NCBI GenBank assembly: GCA_026671195.1
Contig: JAPOHD010000068.1
Coordinates: forward strand, 1 to 64,000
Direction: 5' to 3'
Source: Draconibacterium aestuarii
Lineage (GTDB): Bacteria; Bacteroidota; Bacteroidia; Bacteroidales; Prolixibacteraceae
DNA length: 64,000 bases
The position numbers were made by a program, and so were the translations under genes. This document shows positions 47,191-57,166 of this stretch, piece by piece; within the stretch, counting starts at the first letter, position 1; every line of letters begins with the position of its first letter. A model generated the notes under the pieces. That model was not told the origin of the DNA. It saw only the letters and a program-made list of their open reading frames with translations, and did no database searches.

Positions 47191-47220
47191 AAAGGTCACA
47201 TCCGGGAGTGACCTTTCCTA
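47191..47220 (+). terminator. Hairpin terminator of the methyltransferase gene
   Basis: AAAGGTCAC pairs with GTGACCTTT around an 8-nt loop (ATCCGGGA). Only CCTAAAA follows, so the T tract is weak. Confidence 0.6.
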
Positions 47221-47282
47221 AAACGTGGTTTTCCGCTTTTCTCCCCCGAAAAACATTTATTTCCCCCTGCTTTTTTACTCTC

Positions 47283-47540
47283 CGCCCCTTGAGGCAAATC
47301 CTGTGCCCCAATATTTTTGTTTTGTGCCCCTTGGGGACGGCTTTGCGAAAATGGGGGCTGGTATTGAGCCCCTTGGGGATCGTTCTTCGAAATCAGGGGA
47401 TTATCTCGTGCCCCTTGGGGCGAAGCTTGTGCCCCAATATTTTTGTTTTGTGCCCCTTGGGGACGGCTTTGCGAAAACGGGGGCTGGTATTGTACCCCTT
47501 GGAGATTGTTCTTGGAAATCAGGGGATTATCTCGTGCCCC
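47283..47540. repeat. 42-bp tandem repeat array with GCCCCTTGGGG cores
   Basis: Units of 42 bp begin with GTGCCCCTTGGGG or variants; three successive unit types form a 126-bp higher-order repeat that occurs nearly twice (GCCCCAATAT at 47305 and 47431). One unit type splits into two 21-bp halves that both start with GTGCCCC. The core CCCCTTGGGG is palindromic. Because 42 is divisible by three, frames of about 119 codons stay open on the plus strand (from 47208 and 47225) and would give a 14-residue P-L-G-D repeat, but they lack a ribosome site and codon sense, so I call it noncoding. The GC content is well above the surroundings. The rest of the 502-bp gap shows nothing else. Confidence 0.82.
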
Positions 47541-47679
47541 AAATATGGCGTTGTTCTAAAATAGGTTTACACAAAAAGTAAACTTATGGCAGGACTAATA
47601 ATGTATCGTAAAAAAACGGGTGCCTGTAAATCGTTTGCTAATTCGTTTGGTTTTGCAGTCTGTATATTTCTGGTAAGAG

Positions 47680-48591
47680 CTATTGAGTTAGTTTCCAGCC
47701 AATAGAAAAGGTATGCGCATTACCAACCATATGTGTTGAGTTCAATGCGTTTTCGGAAGTATAGCTAAACATTAATTTTCGAACAGGGATTTGGGTATAT
47801 ATAAAAATCGAATTCTCGCTCCGGTAGCCCAGGCCTACTTTTAAATGGGTAAAGTCGAAAGCAACCGAAGTATCGTAACAGAAACGTTCCAGTCGTGAAT
47901 TGCGCAAGGTCATTCCGGGTTCAAAATGAATTTTATCGTATAGTTGGAATGTGTAGCTACTGCTGACATAATATTTCCTGTAATTTTCAATATCAGCGAT
48001 CGCGGCATTGTCAAAACTGTAATCACCGGGAGCTAAATTTAGTACCGAAAGTGCGATGCTATATTTTTCTCCATGAATTGCTGCTCCAAAACCACCATCC
48101 AGTATAAATGCATTATTGTTGCCGGTTAAAAGCCTGGGATCGTCACCTTCGAGCGGCGAAAGAGATGTAACGTTAATGGCAAGGTTTTCCACTATTCCCG
48201 ATAATCCAAGCGAGAGCACAGTGGCCCGGTTTAGTTGAATATGATAGGCGTAAATAAGCTGAAGTATATTTTGTTCGAATGGGCCGATTTGTTCTTTTAA
48301 GAACGCAAGGCCAAGTCCTACATCGGGTTGAAAGCCATAGTTACGTTTGTGCTTTTGGCCTTTGGGAGCAAACGAAAAACTGAGCATGTAATCGTTTAGC
48401 GGTTTAAAACCGCCTGCCCAAACATTGTGTACTGCAATATCTGCCGCCATGTTGCTATTGAAACAGGCAAACGAGGGATTATTCAGCATGGGATTAATAT
48501 GCGAATAATAATGATACGGAAAATCCTGGGCATTTAATGCGTTTACAAAAAATACCAGAAGTAGCACAACTGTATTTCTGAATCTGTTCAT
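47680..48591 (-). CDS. PorP/SprF-family type IX secretion membrane protein
   Basis: The 303-aa barrel protein has a signal peptide (ending L-N-A-Q) and the family start Y-Y-S-H-I-N-P-M-L-N-N-P-S-F-A, then barrel strands ending in F-S-I-G-W-K-L-T-Q. PorP/SprF members anchor or help attach T9SS cargo that carries a type B sorting domain. The upstream gene encodes such a cargo, and its stop overlaps this start by ATGA (48588-48591), so they are translationally coupled. Confidence 0.94.
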   Translation of the reverse strand: MNRFRNTVVLLLVFFVNALNAQDFPYHYYSHINPMLNNPSFACFNSNMAADIAVHNVWAGGFKPLNDYMLSFSFAPKGQKHKRNYGFQPDVGLGLAFLKEQIGPFEQNILQLIYAYHIQLNRATVLSLGLSGIVENLAINVTSLSPLEGDDPRLLTGNNNAFILDGGFGAAIHGEKYSIALSVLNLAPGDYSFDNAAIADIENYRKYYVSSSYTFQLYDKIHFEPGMTLRNSRLERFCYDTSVAFDFTHLKVGLGYRSENSIFIYTQIPVRKLMFSYTSENALNSTHMVGNAHTFSIGWKLTQ

Positions 48592-51341
48592 TGCAATAGG
48601 GTTATCTGTCCGTACCTTTTATCATTGTCGAATGTAATTTGGTAGAAATAGGTTCCCTGATAAATTTTACCCTTAATTTTGCCGTCCCAGGGAACAAACT
48701 CATTTTTACATTCATAAACTTTTTCTCCGAAACGATTAAAAATTTCCACGCTTTTAAAAGTGTGATAGTTGATGTTTCTGATTGCCCAAACATCATTAAA
48801 TCCATCGCCGTTGGGCGTAAAAACATCGGGGATTTCTATGTTGTCATCAATTTCAATTTTAATGGTATTTGACCACGATTCCAGGTTTTTATCCTCGTTT
48901 ATCTCTTTTACTCGGAATAGATGAAGCAATGAATTTTCCTGTACCATAAAATCGTAGTCGGTACGATCGTCCAGTTGGGCTACTTTTTGCCAGCTTCCGT
49001 TTTCCTGCTCGGAATGCCAGATTTCGTGACTTAACCGGTTGGTTTCCCAAAACTGGTTTCTGTTCCAGTTTAGTTGAATGATATCCTCGCTAAATAGCTG
49101 ATTGCCCTTTAACGCAATAGTTTGCTGAGGATTTGAATAAAATACTTCATCGCATAGGTTTATTACCTTAAGTCGAAGAATTTCAGAATATATTTCTCTA
49201 TTCATTCTATGGTACCTGCCCAATGTAGGAAGTTCATCGTGTAAACTGCCCGTTTCATTTTCTATTTCCAGCCGAAGACGATGTTTGTTAAAATCCAGTT
49301 TTTCGCTTTCAAAACTTAATTCAATTTCATTGCCCGACAGGTAAGAAACATTGGTTAGCTGAATAGTGAGGCTGTCGTTAATAACTTCAACAAACAGTGG
49401 TTCCGACTCCCCGTAACAAATGGTATCTATGGTTGTACTTGTTTCTTTAACCACAATGTTATTCAACCCATCCTTTTTCCATTCTACTGAAATCCGGTTA
49501 GTACCCTGACCTGAAAGAATCTGCCCGTTTTCAACGCTCCAGTCGTAAACCGAACCATTGGTATTTTTAATTTGATAAATAACATTCTTGCCTTCGGCCA
49601 TACAAAGTTTATCCGGTCCTTTTGGGGTTTCAGTAATCAGCTCAACATTAATTCGTACAGCGAATATTGAAGTGTCGCTTACACAGCCAAAGTTGTTCTT
49701 TCCGTAAACACGCACAGAAGCATTTGTATTGGTTTCCCACCAATTGATTTTTATGCTGTCTTTGGCCTTTCCTGGAACAACTTCACCCCCATCAACCAAC
49801 CAGTATAAGTTGTATTTTTCTTCTTCATCAATCCAATAATCCACCTCTTCAACAAACGGACAGACCGACCAGCTGCCATCGATAGGCAGTTTTTTAGGTT
49901 GTGTTAAAACGGTTATTGTTGTTTCGTCGAAATTAAGCCAGCAGTTCCCGTCAGTTACACGCAGCGTTTTGGTATACGATTCTGATGAATTCAGAAGCAG
50001 AGGTGCCTTAAAAACTGCCTCTGCCGATAACGGATCGTCAATAAAGGTTTCCGGCTGCCAGTGATAAAGTGCTTCCGGATGACCTTCGGTTCCTATTTTT
50101 ACCGATGCTTTCGAACATATCTCCAGATCAGGTCCGGCATTGGGAAATTGTTCATCCAGGTTCTCCGGATTCTTATCCCGGAAAAAACTGGTTACAAATT
50201 TTGGGAAATCAATACTGGATTCAAATGTATAAAGATCCAACTCCACGTCGCATGCCAAACCCGGGTTATTAGGTTGGTTTATTCTACCCAATTTTATTTC
50301 GTTATTATCACCATAGTAGGTAAAATAGATCTTCCCATCCGGGGCAAGTTGTAGTCCAAGTCCCTGGTATTCTGCATCGTCATGGTGTGGAATGTCAATA
50401 ATAGTAGTGTTACGCATTCTGCTTCCCGAAGTATAGACAGCATCAAGCTGCATGAGTTTTGTTCCTGAGAAATAGTATAAATACCGGCTGTTGGATGAAA
50501 ATTCCCGGGCATAATTTATCGTTATCGAAGGTGTTCTTATGTTGTATAACGTTCCTGTTAAAAAGTTAAAATCGGCAACTACATAACGAATATCATGTTG
50601 CACATTCTCCTGGTAAGTAAAACATATTTTATCTCCGTTGGGTGAAAATTTATATCCATGAGAATTCCCGATGTTAATATACGAGTCAACATTAGCCTTT
50701 GTGTTTAATCCGTTTTCATCAATTTTATACAGATTTATTATATCTCTTCTCTCCCCATAATCTATCACGGGATTGTTCCGGTCAATTACTATCCAGAAAT
50801 AGCTGTTGTTACAAAATCCGGCAATTGTAGGTTCATAATGATAATTGCTATGGATCAATATATCTTTTGAAACAACTTCTCCTCTTCCTCCAGACCCAAT
50901 ACTGTTAATTTCGGCATAAACCATTTTCTTGTTGGGAATATTATAATCGTCTTTGGGACTGTATTGATAAATTAGAAAATAGGAGCCTTCTTTTTTGGGG
51001 TAGGGCACAAATACCGGTCTTCTGATAACCCTGTGTTTTTCCGAAGTTAAATCTTCGCCATTTACAAGTACCTCGTTTTGGGCGTTCCAAATAGTTCTGC
51101 CATCGGAATATAAAACCAGGTTACCTTCTTTGTCGCAAATGGTTGCATACCCGGCATTATTCTCATCTGTTTTTGAAATTACGGCATCTCCTGACTGGAA
51201 GTTTATTTGGTAACCGTTTCCAGCCGACCAGATTGCTGCTTCGTTTTGAGCATCAACCAGTGGAGATAAAAAGAGCAGAACTAAAAGGGAAAAAAAGCGC
51301 TTAAAATTAATCGGATAATTTAATATTGGTTTGAATAGCAT
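48588..51341 (-). CDS. Large T9SS cargo with gliding-motility-type C-terminal (type B) sorting domain
   Basis: The 917-aa protein has a signal peptide after a positively charged start (to about residue 31, ending V-D-A-Q-N). An N-terminal beta-propeller-like part (about 35-370) has W-x-A-G-N-G-Y-x-I-x-F, Y-S-D-G-R-T-I-W-N and repeated blade-like strands; PKD/Ig-like domains follow (about 400-660), and the final 80 residues are the CHU_C domain (F-T-P-N-G-D-G-F-N-D-V-W; I-F-N-R-F-G-E-K-V-Y; W-D-G; G-T-Y-F-Y-Q-I). It would be secreted by T9SS and bound to the surface with the PorP partner. The ligand or role is unknown. Confidence 0.92.
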   Translation of the reverse strand: MLFKPILNYPINFKRFFSLLVLLFLSPLVDAQNEAAIWSAGNGYQINFQSGDAVISKTDENNAGYATICDKEGNLVLYSDGRTIWNAQNEVLVNGEDLTSEKHRVIRRPVFVPYPKKEGSYFLIYQYSPKDDYNIPNKKMVYAEINSIGSGGRGEVVSKDILIHSNYHYEPTIAGFCNNSYFWIVIDRNNPVIDYGERRDIINLYKIDENGLNTKANVDSYINIGNSHGYKFSPNGDKICFTYQENVQHDIRYVVADFNFLTGTLYNIRTPSITINYAREFSSNSRYLYYFSGTKLMQLDAVYTSGSRMRNTTIIDIPHHDDAEYQGLGLQLAPDGKIYFTYYGDNNEIKLGRINQPNNPGLACDVELDLYTFESSIDFPKFVTSFFRDKNPENLDEQFPNAGPDLEICSKASVKIGTEGHPEALYHWQPETFIDDPLSAEAVFKAPLLLNSSESYTKTLRVTDGNCWLNFDETTITVLTQPKKLPIDGSWSVCPFVEEVDYWIDEEEKYNLYWLVDGGEVVPGKAKDSIKINWWETNTNASVRVYGKNNFGCVSDTSIFAVRINVELITETPKGPDKLCMAEGKNVIYQIKNTNGSVYDWSVENGQILSGQGTNRISVEWKKDGLNNIVVKETSTTIDTICYGESEPLFVEVINDSLTIQLTNVSYLSGNEIELSFESEKLDFNKHRLRLEIENETGSLHDELPTLGRYHRMNREIYSEILRLKVINLCDEVFYSNPQQTIALKGNQLFSEDIIQLNWNRNQFWETNRLSHEIWHSEQENGSWQKVAQLDDRTDYDFMVQENSLLHLFRVKEINEDKNLESWSNTIKIEIDDNIEIPDVFTPNGDGFNDVWAIRNINYHTFKSVEIFNRFGEKVYECKNEFVPWDGKIKGKIYQGTYFYQITFDNDKRYGQITLLQ

Positions 51342-51648
51342 AAGCTGGTTTTGTTACATAAGTGTTGTCTATTTTGACCAAATTTCATGCCATGGTAGCT
51401 AATTTATGTGATTTGAAGCATCATTATTTTGGTTTTTTGAGTGTAGTATTTATGCTTTTAAAAATACATAAGCTGATTGGTAGTATCAAATTTATGTAAA
51501 TAAAATTTTTATATGTGCTAAATTTACTCTCCATCCAGGCGAGGTTTTAATGTTAGATGATTTTCCATGCAAGAATATTTTTCAACGATGACAGTGTGGT
51601 TCTTGTTAAGTCGGTATCGAACGATCTTTGCCTCGCACACCAGGGCAC

Positions 51649-51667
51649 TCCTCCCAGTAGGAGGAGA
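51649..51667. other. Perfect 7-bp GC-rich hairpin in the 467-bp gap
   Basis: CTCCTCC pairs with GGAGGAG around the loop CAGTA, with no T run on either side. The gap 51342-51808 otherwise holds AT-rich sequence with promoter-like TTTG elements on both ends for the divergent genes. No reading frame is convincing. The hairpin includes a GGAGGAG that resembles a ribosome site but no start follows it. Confidence 0.4.
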
Positions 51668-51808
51668 AACGTTGTACAGTATTATGTTTTAGATGGATTC
51701 AGTGGAATGAATATTTTTTAGCGCCATGTTAAAATAAGAGGTCCTATTAAACGTTTATCATAACAAAATAATTTTTAACATCATTTGCATAAATAAGTGT
51801 GACTTATT

Positions 51809-52378
51809 ATGAGTTCAGTAACTGAAGATGAATTAGAATTAATCCGCCACCGCGAGAAATTGCGAAAATCGGCTGCGACCGATGAAATTAATCGTTTGCG
51901 AAGTCATAATCGTAAACTAAAACGTCAGGCTACCGGAATACTTTACAGCGCAATTGGGTTTGTACTTGTTGCTGGTAGTCTTTTGGTATTAAACAGTTGG
52001 TTATTTAAGGAAAACACCACACAAGTTTCAACAGAAATTTTGATAGTACCCGACGAGCAGGCAGAGGCGGTTTTGGTAAATTATACCGAAATCCCTCCCC
52101 AAGATAGTAATCTCATCTTTGCGATTCAGCTGGGGGCTTTCCGAAACAGGATATCGACTTTCCCCAATTTCGACAACAACGATATTGAACAACTCTGGGA
52201 CGGAAAATACTATTTGTATTACACTGGAAATTATGCCACTATTGCCGAGGCCGAAAATTTTGCATTTCAGCTGCGCCAAAACGGGCACAAAGGTGCATTT
52301 GTTATTCCAATATATAAAAGTCAAAAGATTAGCTGGGAAGAGGCGAATGTCATTTTGCGAAAGACGACATTCAATTAA
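51809..52378 (+). CDS. Membrane-anchored SPOR-like domain protein
   Basis: The 189-aa protein has a charged, coiled-coil-like N-terminus in the cytoplasm (residues 1-40), one transmembrane helix (about 42-62), and a periplasmic part whose end (F-A-I-Q-L-G-A-F-R at about 109-117; L-W-D-G-K-Y-Y-L-Y-Y-T-G; A-E-N-F-A-F-Q-L-R-Q-N-G) matches the SPOR fold that binds denuded peptidoglycan at division or growth sites. The family name of the whole protein is not known to me. Confidence 0.85.
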   Translation: MSSVTEDELELIRHREKLRKSAATDEINRLRSHNRKLKRQATGILYSAIGFVLVAGSLLVLNSWLFKENTTQVSTEILIVPDEQAEAVLVNYTEIPPQDSNLIFAIQLGAFRNRISTFPNFDNNDIEQLWDGKYYLYYTGNYATIAEAENFAFQLRQNGHKGAFVIPIYKSQKISWEEANVILRKTTFN

Positions 52379-52667
52379 ATCAGTTAGACTGTGATTGTGG
52401 TCTTCAAAATCACATAGTCGAATTCCTGTCCATCTGGTTAGGCGGGGATCAATTTCATTAAAGTATGAGTCGATAATTGGGGTGCGATACTCGCTCCAAA
52501 GGGCGAAAAAGCCTGATTTGTCATCCATTTGCCAACCAGATTGATACTTGTTCCCCAAAGCGAATAAAATACGCCGGTATTTCATTTTACACCAATACCA
52601 CCTAACTTTGATTAGGTTTTCGGCAGAATGGTTTTGAAACAACAACTTTCACAACCAGGAGGGAAGT

Positions 52668-55600
52668 ATGATGGGAAAGATAAAGTATATAGGCATTGAT
52701 ATTGGTTCGGTTGCCATTGCACTGGCGATACTTGATTCCCGTAAACAAATCGTACACACTGCCTATGCTTTTCACAACGGACGTATTGTGGAAAACCTGC
52801 AGAAATTATTTCACGACACTGATCTCAGTGAGGTGCGATCCATTGGCTACACTTCTTCATCTCCTTCCATTTTCAGTCAGGGGAAGGAGGTCGATTCACG
52901 TATTGCATATATCTCGGCTGCCAGGCACCTTCACCCCGGATTACGGTCGTTACTTATTGTGGGTGCCGAAAAGTTCGGGCTGGTTTCGTTCGATGAAAAC
53001 GGCGTTTACCGGAACTTCAAATCCAACTCATCGTGTGCAGCCGGAACAGGCAATTTCCTCGATCAGCAGGCCGAGCGGTTGAACCTCGCAAACATTCAGG
53101 AGTTTAGCTGGCTGGCTTATGAGAACACAGGAGAATGTCCTCAAATCGCTTCGCGTTGTGCCGTATTTGCCAAAACCGATTTGATTCATGTACAGCAGGA
53201 AGGTTATTCACTGGGTGAGATCTGCGATGGATTGTCGTACGGACTGGCAAAAAATATTGTGGATACGGTATTTCAAAACCAAAACAGCAGCCAAGTGGTT
53301 GCCGCCGGAGGAGTCGCCTTAAACAAAGCCGTTATCGGGCACATCGAACAATTGACAGGTTGTACAATCACAGTTGGTGAATATCCGCATTTGTATGGCG
53401 CCATCGGTGCGGCCCTGCAAACTTTAGCCGATGAGGAAGCTGCTGTTGGTGTGCTGAAACAAGCGGTAGATTTTATAAACACAGAAAAGAAGGAGCGGCA
53501 CTATTATTATCCATCCCTACAATTAAAACTTTCGGATTACCCCGATTTTGGGTCACACGAAACCTATGAATTCCGTTCCGCAATTTTTCCTTCGATGAAG
53601 GCAGTTGAAGTGGATGTATACATTTCGGTGGAAGATAAAACAGAACTGGGAGTGTATCTCGGAATTGATATCGGGTCGACCAGTACCAAGGCGGTGTTGC
53701 TCGACATACAGAAGGAAGTTATTGCCGGATTTTATACCCGCACTTCGGGGCAGCCCTTACAGGCCGTTCAGCTGCTTTTCGAATGTATCGATGATTTTTC
53801 GACAAAGAGGAATGTTCAGTTTGAAATACTTGCCGCAGGCACAACAGGATCGGGCAGAAAATTTACAGGGCAAATTATCGGGGCCGATACCATTGTTGAT
53901 GAAATATCGGCGCATGCCCGGGCAGCGTACGAGTTAAATCCCGAAACCGATACCATCATTGAAATTGGGGGGCAGGACTCGAAATTTACGCTGATGCACA
54001 AGGGGATGGTAACTTTTTCGGTGATGAACAATGTATGTGCGGCCGGAACCGGTAGTTTTATTGAAGAGCAGGCCAAACGACTGGGATGTTCTTTGTTCAA
54101 CTATGCCGACCGGGTGGAAAAAGTACAGTCGCCCATGGCCAGCGACCGGTGTACCGTTTTTATGGAGCGCGATCTGAATCATTACCTGATGGCAGGCTAT
54201 TCGTCGGATGAAATTCTGGCTGCCGTATTACATTCCACCCGAGAAAATTACCTGATAAAAGTGGCCAAACAAGGCAACATTGGGAATACTATATTTTTCC
54301 AGGGAGCCACAGCAAAAAACAGGGCCTTGGTAGCCGCCTTCGAGCAAAAACTACAAAAGCCGATTCTGGTTTCCAGGTATTGCCATTTAACCGGTGCATT
54401 GGGTGTAGCTCTCGATCTGCACGATAATCCTTTGGAGGTGTCAAAATTTAAAGGGCTTGATTTATACCGGAAATCCATTCCCATTCGCTCGGAAGTGTGC
54501 CAGCTGTGTACCAACCATTGCAAACTAAAAGTGGCCGAGGTGGATGGCCGGACAGAAGCCTATGGTTTTTTGTGTGGCCGCGATTACGAGGTGAACAAAT
54601 ATGTACAGAACAAGAACGCTGCCTTTCAGTTGATCAGGAAACGAAATCAGTTGTTCAGGGTAAAACCAACCACAAAACAGTCCACACTGACCATTGGTAT
54701 TCCCGCCGGCCTGCATTTGTACGAAGAGGTTTCGTTCTGGCAGAAATTCTTCGATCTGCTATCGATCCGGACCGTGACAAGTGCCGATTATACATCGCCG
54801 GTAAAAGACGGGAAGAAGTTAACGGGCGCCGAGTTTTGTGCACCCATTGCCGCGTTGCACGGTCATGTAGATTATTTGAAAGATAAGGCCGATTATATTT
54901 TCCTGCCCACCTATCTGGAAGAACACCAGTCGGGAGAAAAAAACAGACAATATTGTTATTACACGCAATTTGTTACTTCGGTTATCTCGGTGCAGAAAAA
55001 CATCATCAAACGCGAAAAGCTGCTTATTCCTTTGCTGAAGTCGGCACAGGGCGAGTTGTTTAACCGGCTCGAGTTGTATCGTATGCTGAGAAAAACCGGG
55101 ATCAGCAATCTGAACTTTGTAAAACTTACACTGGCCTACGAAACGGCAAAAAAAGAGCATCATGCAGCCAGAGAAAAATGGCGTGCACTTTACCGGAATG
55201 AGATCGAAGCGAATGACGACATTCATATTATGCTATTGGGCAGGCCTTATACCGTGTTGTCGCGAGCCATGAATAATCACATCCCCACGATTTTTGAGAA
55301 GATGGGCGTGAAGACTTTTTTTATGGATATGCTGCCCGGTGAAACCCGACCGATCACAAAATCGGAAGAACTGATAAAAGCCATGAAGTGGAAATTCGCT
55401 TCAAAAATTCTGCGGGCTGCTGAGGTTGTGGCACAGACTCCCGATTGTTACCCGGTGCTGATTACTTCGTTTAAATGTACTCCCGATTCGTTTGTAATGG
55501 AGTATTTCAAAGATATTCTGGATGCATATACTAAACCGTACCTGATTTTGCAACTCGACGAACACGACTCGGCAGTGGGGTACGAAACACGCATTGAAGC

Positions 55601-57029
55601 CGGAATCCGTGCTTTTCGGAATCACCGCGAAAGAAAAGAACAGGAACCCGGCAGTGATGTTCCGGAGATCAATATAAAACAAAAAGCCACCATTCCCATT
55701 TCCAATCACGCCTGGAACGATCCTGTTAAATCGCTGGTTAACGAAGCCTCGCGTATTCTGCAAAGTCACAGTATCGATTTTAAGTTGTTCAGTAAGTCCA
55801 TTCAACAAATTGAGGTGCCCGAAACCCAGTTATCGGATCCCATTATTACCGGGGCAAAAAACATGAAAGGCAAAACCTTGTTGCTTCCTTCTTACGATCT
55901 CTACTCCGGGCCGCTGCTCGAAGCTGTACTTCAGAACAGTGGAATTGATGCACGGTTAACAGCTTGTACCCTTGAATCGACACAACGCAGTTTGAGTTTT
56001 AACACCGGCCAGTGTATTCCGCTAAATATTATTGTACAAAATGCCATTGATTATATCGAAGAAAACAAGCTAAATCCGGCCGATACTTTGCTGTGGATTA
56101 TGCAAACCGAGTTGACCTGCAACCTGAGCATGTTTCCTCACTATATGAAAAAATTGCTGAATAATTACGGGAAGGGAATGGAGCAGGCTTCGGTATATGT
56201 GGGGCACATGATCTTTTACGATTTCTCGTTGCCAACGGCCATAAATGCGTATGTGGCGCACATGTTCAGCGGGTATATTCGTCGGATAAGTTGCGGCATA
56301 CGGCCTTATGAAAAACAGGCTGGTGCAACCGATGCTGTTATTCAGGAATCGTTACAGATGCTGTACGATGTGTTTCTTACCGGGAAATCAAAAGAACAGG
56401 CGCTGGAAAAGATCATCCGCGATTTTGAGGCCATTGAAACGGTAAAAACAGACCGCCCCAAGGTGGCGATATTTGGCGATTTATATGTGCGCGACAACGA
56501 CCTGATGAACCAGAACCTGATACAAACTATTGAGGCAAACGGGGGAGAGGTAATTACCACACCCTACAGCGAATACGTGAAGATTATTGCCGAACCCATG
56601 AGCGAACGGTTTTTTAAGGAAGGTTTTTACAGGAAATATGTGCAGACTAAATTTTTAACCTCGCTGATTCCGCTGGTGGAAGGTAAATACCGGAAATACC
56701 TCGACGGATTTTCGGGTACAGAGCAGGCGATACAGGCCGCAGAAGCTGATGACTGGTTGAATGCGTTTGGCCTGAACATTTTTCAGCGGGGCGAGTCGAT
56801 CGAGAATATCCTGAAAATTCATCACCTGATGAAACAGCACCCCGATCTGGATTTGTTTATTCAAACCAATCCTTCGTATTGTTGCCCGTCGCTGGTTACC
56901 GAAGCCATGAACTCAAAAATAGAAGAGCTGACAGGTGTACCCGTGTTAACCATTGAGTATGACGGGACGGCCGGCTTTAAAAACCAGGACCTGATTCCTT
57001 ATCTCAAGTACCGAAAGAAAAAGAACTGA
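52668..57029 (+). CDS. Giant acyl-CoA dehydratase activase fusion (two BadF/HgdC ATPase domains, DUF2229, HgdB-like part)
   Basis: The family's activators hydrolyse ATP to push an electron into 2-hydroxyacyl-CoA dehydratases or benzoyl-CoA-type reductases. In this 1453-aa protein, two ASKHA ATPase domains (about 1-270 and 325-590) both keep the cluster motif C-A-A-G-T-G-x-F (Cys123 and about Cys456) and the second cysteine in S-R-C-A-V-F (Cys164) and D-R-C-T-V-F (about Cys495). A cysteine-rich linker (C-Q-L-C-T-N-H-C, about 610) follows, then DUF2229 (about 690-910) and a C-terminal dehydratase-like part (about 1080-1453). Such fusions are common in anaerobic Bacteroidota, where their substrate is unknown. 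The start has an unusually strong AGGAGG site 8 bp upstream for this phylum. No separate dehydratase gene is nearby. Confidence 0.93.
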   Translation: MMGKIKYIGIDIGSVAIALAILDSRKQIVHTAYAFHNGRIVENLQKLFHDTDLSEVRSIGYTSSSPSIFSQGKEVDSRIAYISAARHLHPGLRSLLIVGAEKFGLVSFDENGVYRNFKSNSSCAAGTGNFLDQQAERLNLANIQEFSWLAYENTGECPQIASRCAVFAKTDLIHVQQEGYSLGEICDGLSYGLAKNIVDTVFQNQNSSQVVAAGGVALNKAVIGHIEQLTGCTITVGEYPHLYGAIGAALQTLADEEAAVGVLKQAVDFINTEKKERHYYYPSLQLKLSDYPDFGSHETYEFRSAIFPSMKAVEVDVYISVEDKTELGVYLGIDIGSTSTKAVLLDIQKEVIAGFYTRTSGQPLQAVQLLFECIDDFSTKRNVQFEILAAGTTGSGRKFTGQIIGADTIVDEISAHARAAYELNPETDTIIEIGGQDSKFTLMHKGMVTFSVMNNVCAAGTGSFIEEQAKRLGCSLFNYADRVEKVQSPMASDRCTVFMERDLNHYLMAGYSSDEILAAVLHSTRENYLIKVAKQGNIGNTIFFQGATAKNRALVAAFEQKLQKPILVSRYCHLTGALGVALDLHDNPLEVSKFKGLDLYRKSIPIRSEVCQLCTNHCKLKVAEVDGRTEAYGFLCGRDYEVNKYVQNKNAAFQLIRKRNQLFRVKPTTKQSTLTIGIPAGLHLYEEVSFWQKFFDLLSIRTVTSADYTSPVKDGKKLTGAEFCAPIAALHGHVDYLKDKADYIFLPTYLEEHQSGEKNRQYCYYTQFVTSVISVQKNIIKREKLLIPLLKSAQGELFNRLELYRMLRKTGISNLNFVKLTLAYETAKKEHHAAREKWRALYRNEIEANDDIHIMLLGRPYTVLSRAMNNHIPTIFEKMGVKTFFMDMLPGETRPITKSEELIKAMKWKFASKILRAAEVVAQTPDCYPVLITSFKCTPDSFVMEYFKDILDAYTKPYLILQLDEHDSAVGYETRIEAGIRAFRNHRERKEQEPGSDVPEINIKQKATIPISNHAWNDPVKSLVNEASRILQSHSIDFKLFSKSIQQIEVPETQLSDPIITGAKNMKGKTLLLPSYDLYSGPLLEAVLQNSGIDARLTACTLESTQRSLSFNTGQCIPLNIIVQNAIDYIEENKLNPADTLLWIMQTELTCNLSMFPHYMKKLLNNYGKGMEQASVYVGHMIFYDFSLPTAINAYVAHMFSGYIRRISCGIRPYEKQAGATDAVIQESLQMLYDVFLTGKSKEQALEKIIRDFEAIETVKTDRPKVAIFGDLYVRDNDLMNQNLIQTIEANGGEVITTPYSEYVKIIAEPMSERFFKEGFYRKYVQTKFLTSLIPLVEGKYRKYLDGFSGTEQAIQAAEADDWLNAFGLNIFQRGESIENILKIHHLMKQHPDLDLFIQTNPSYCCPSLVTEAMNSKIEELTGVPVLTIEYDGTAGFKNQDLIPYLKYRKKKN

Positions 57030-57166
57030 GTGCTTCAATTCAATAAAAACGGGAAATATATATTCAGTAAAGAGCCCAAATCGCTAAAAGTTTATTCCAG
57101 CCAATACCGGAGAAAACAACACCCGGAAAAGAATGATGTAATGCGTGAAGTGGCTGATTAACAGTA

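Noticed and set aside
47208-47581. Protein-coding genes with 14-residue repeats
   Set aside because: Two overlapping frames are open only because the repeat length is a multiple of three; no ribosome site or plausible protein features.
51649-51667. Ribosome site GGAGGAG for the SPOR gene
   Set aside because: It is about 140 bp upstream of the start and locked in a hairpin.
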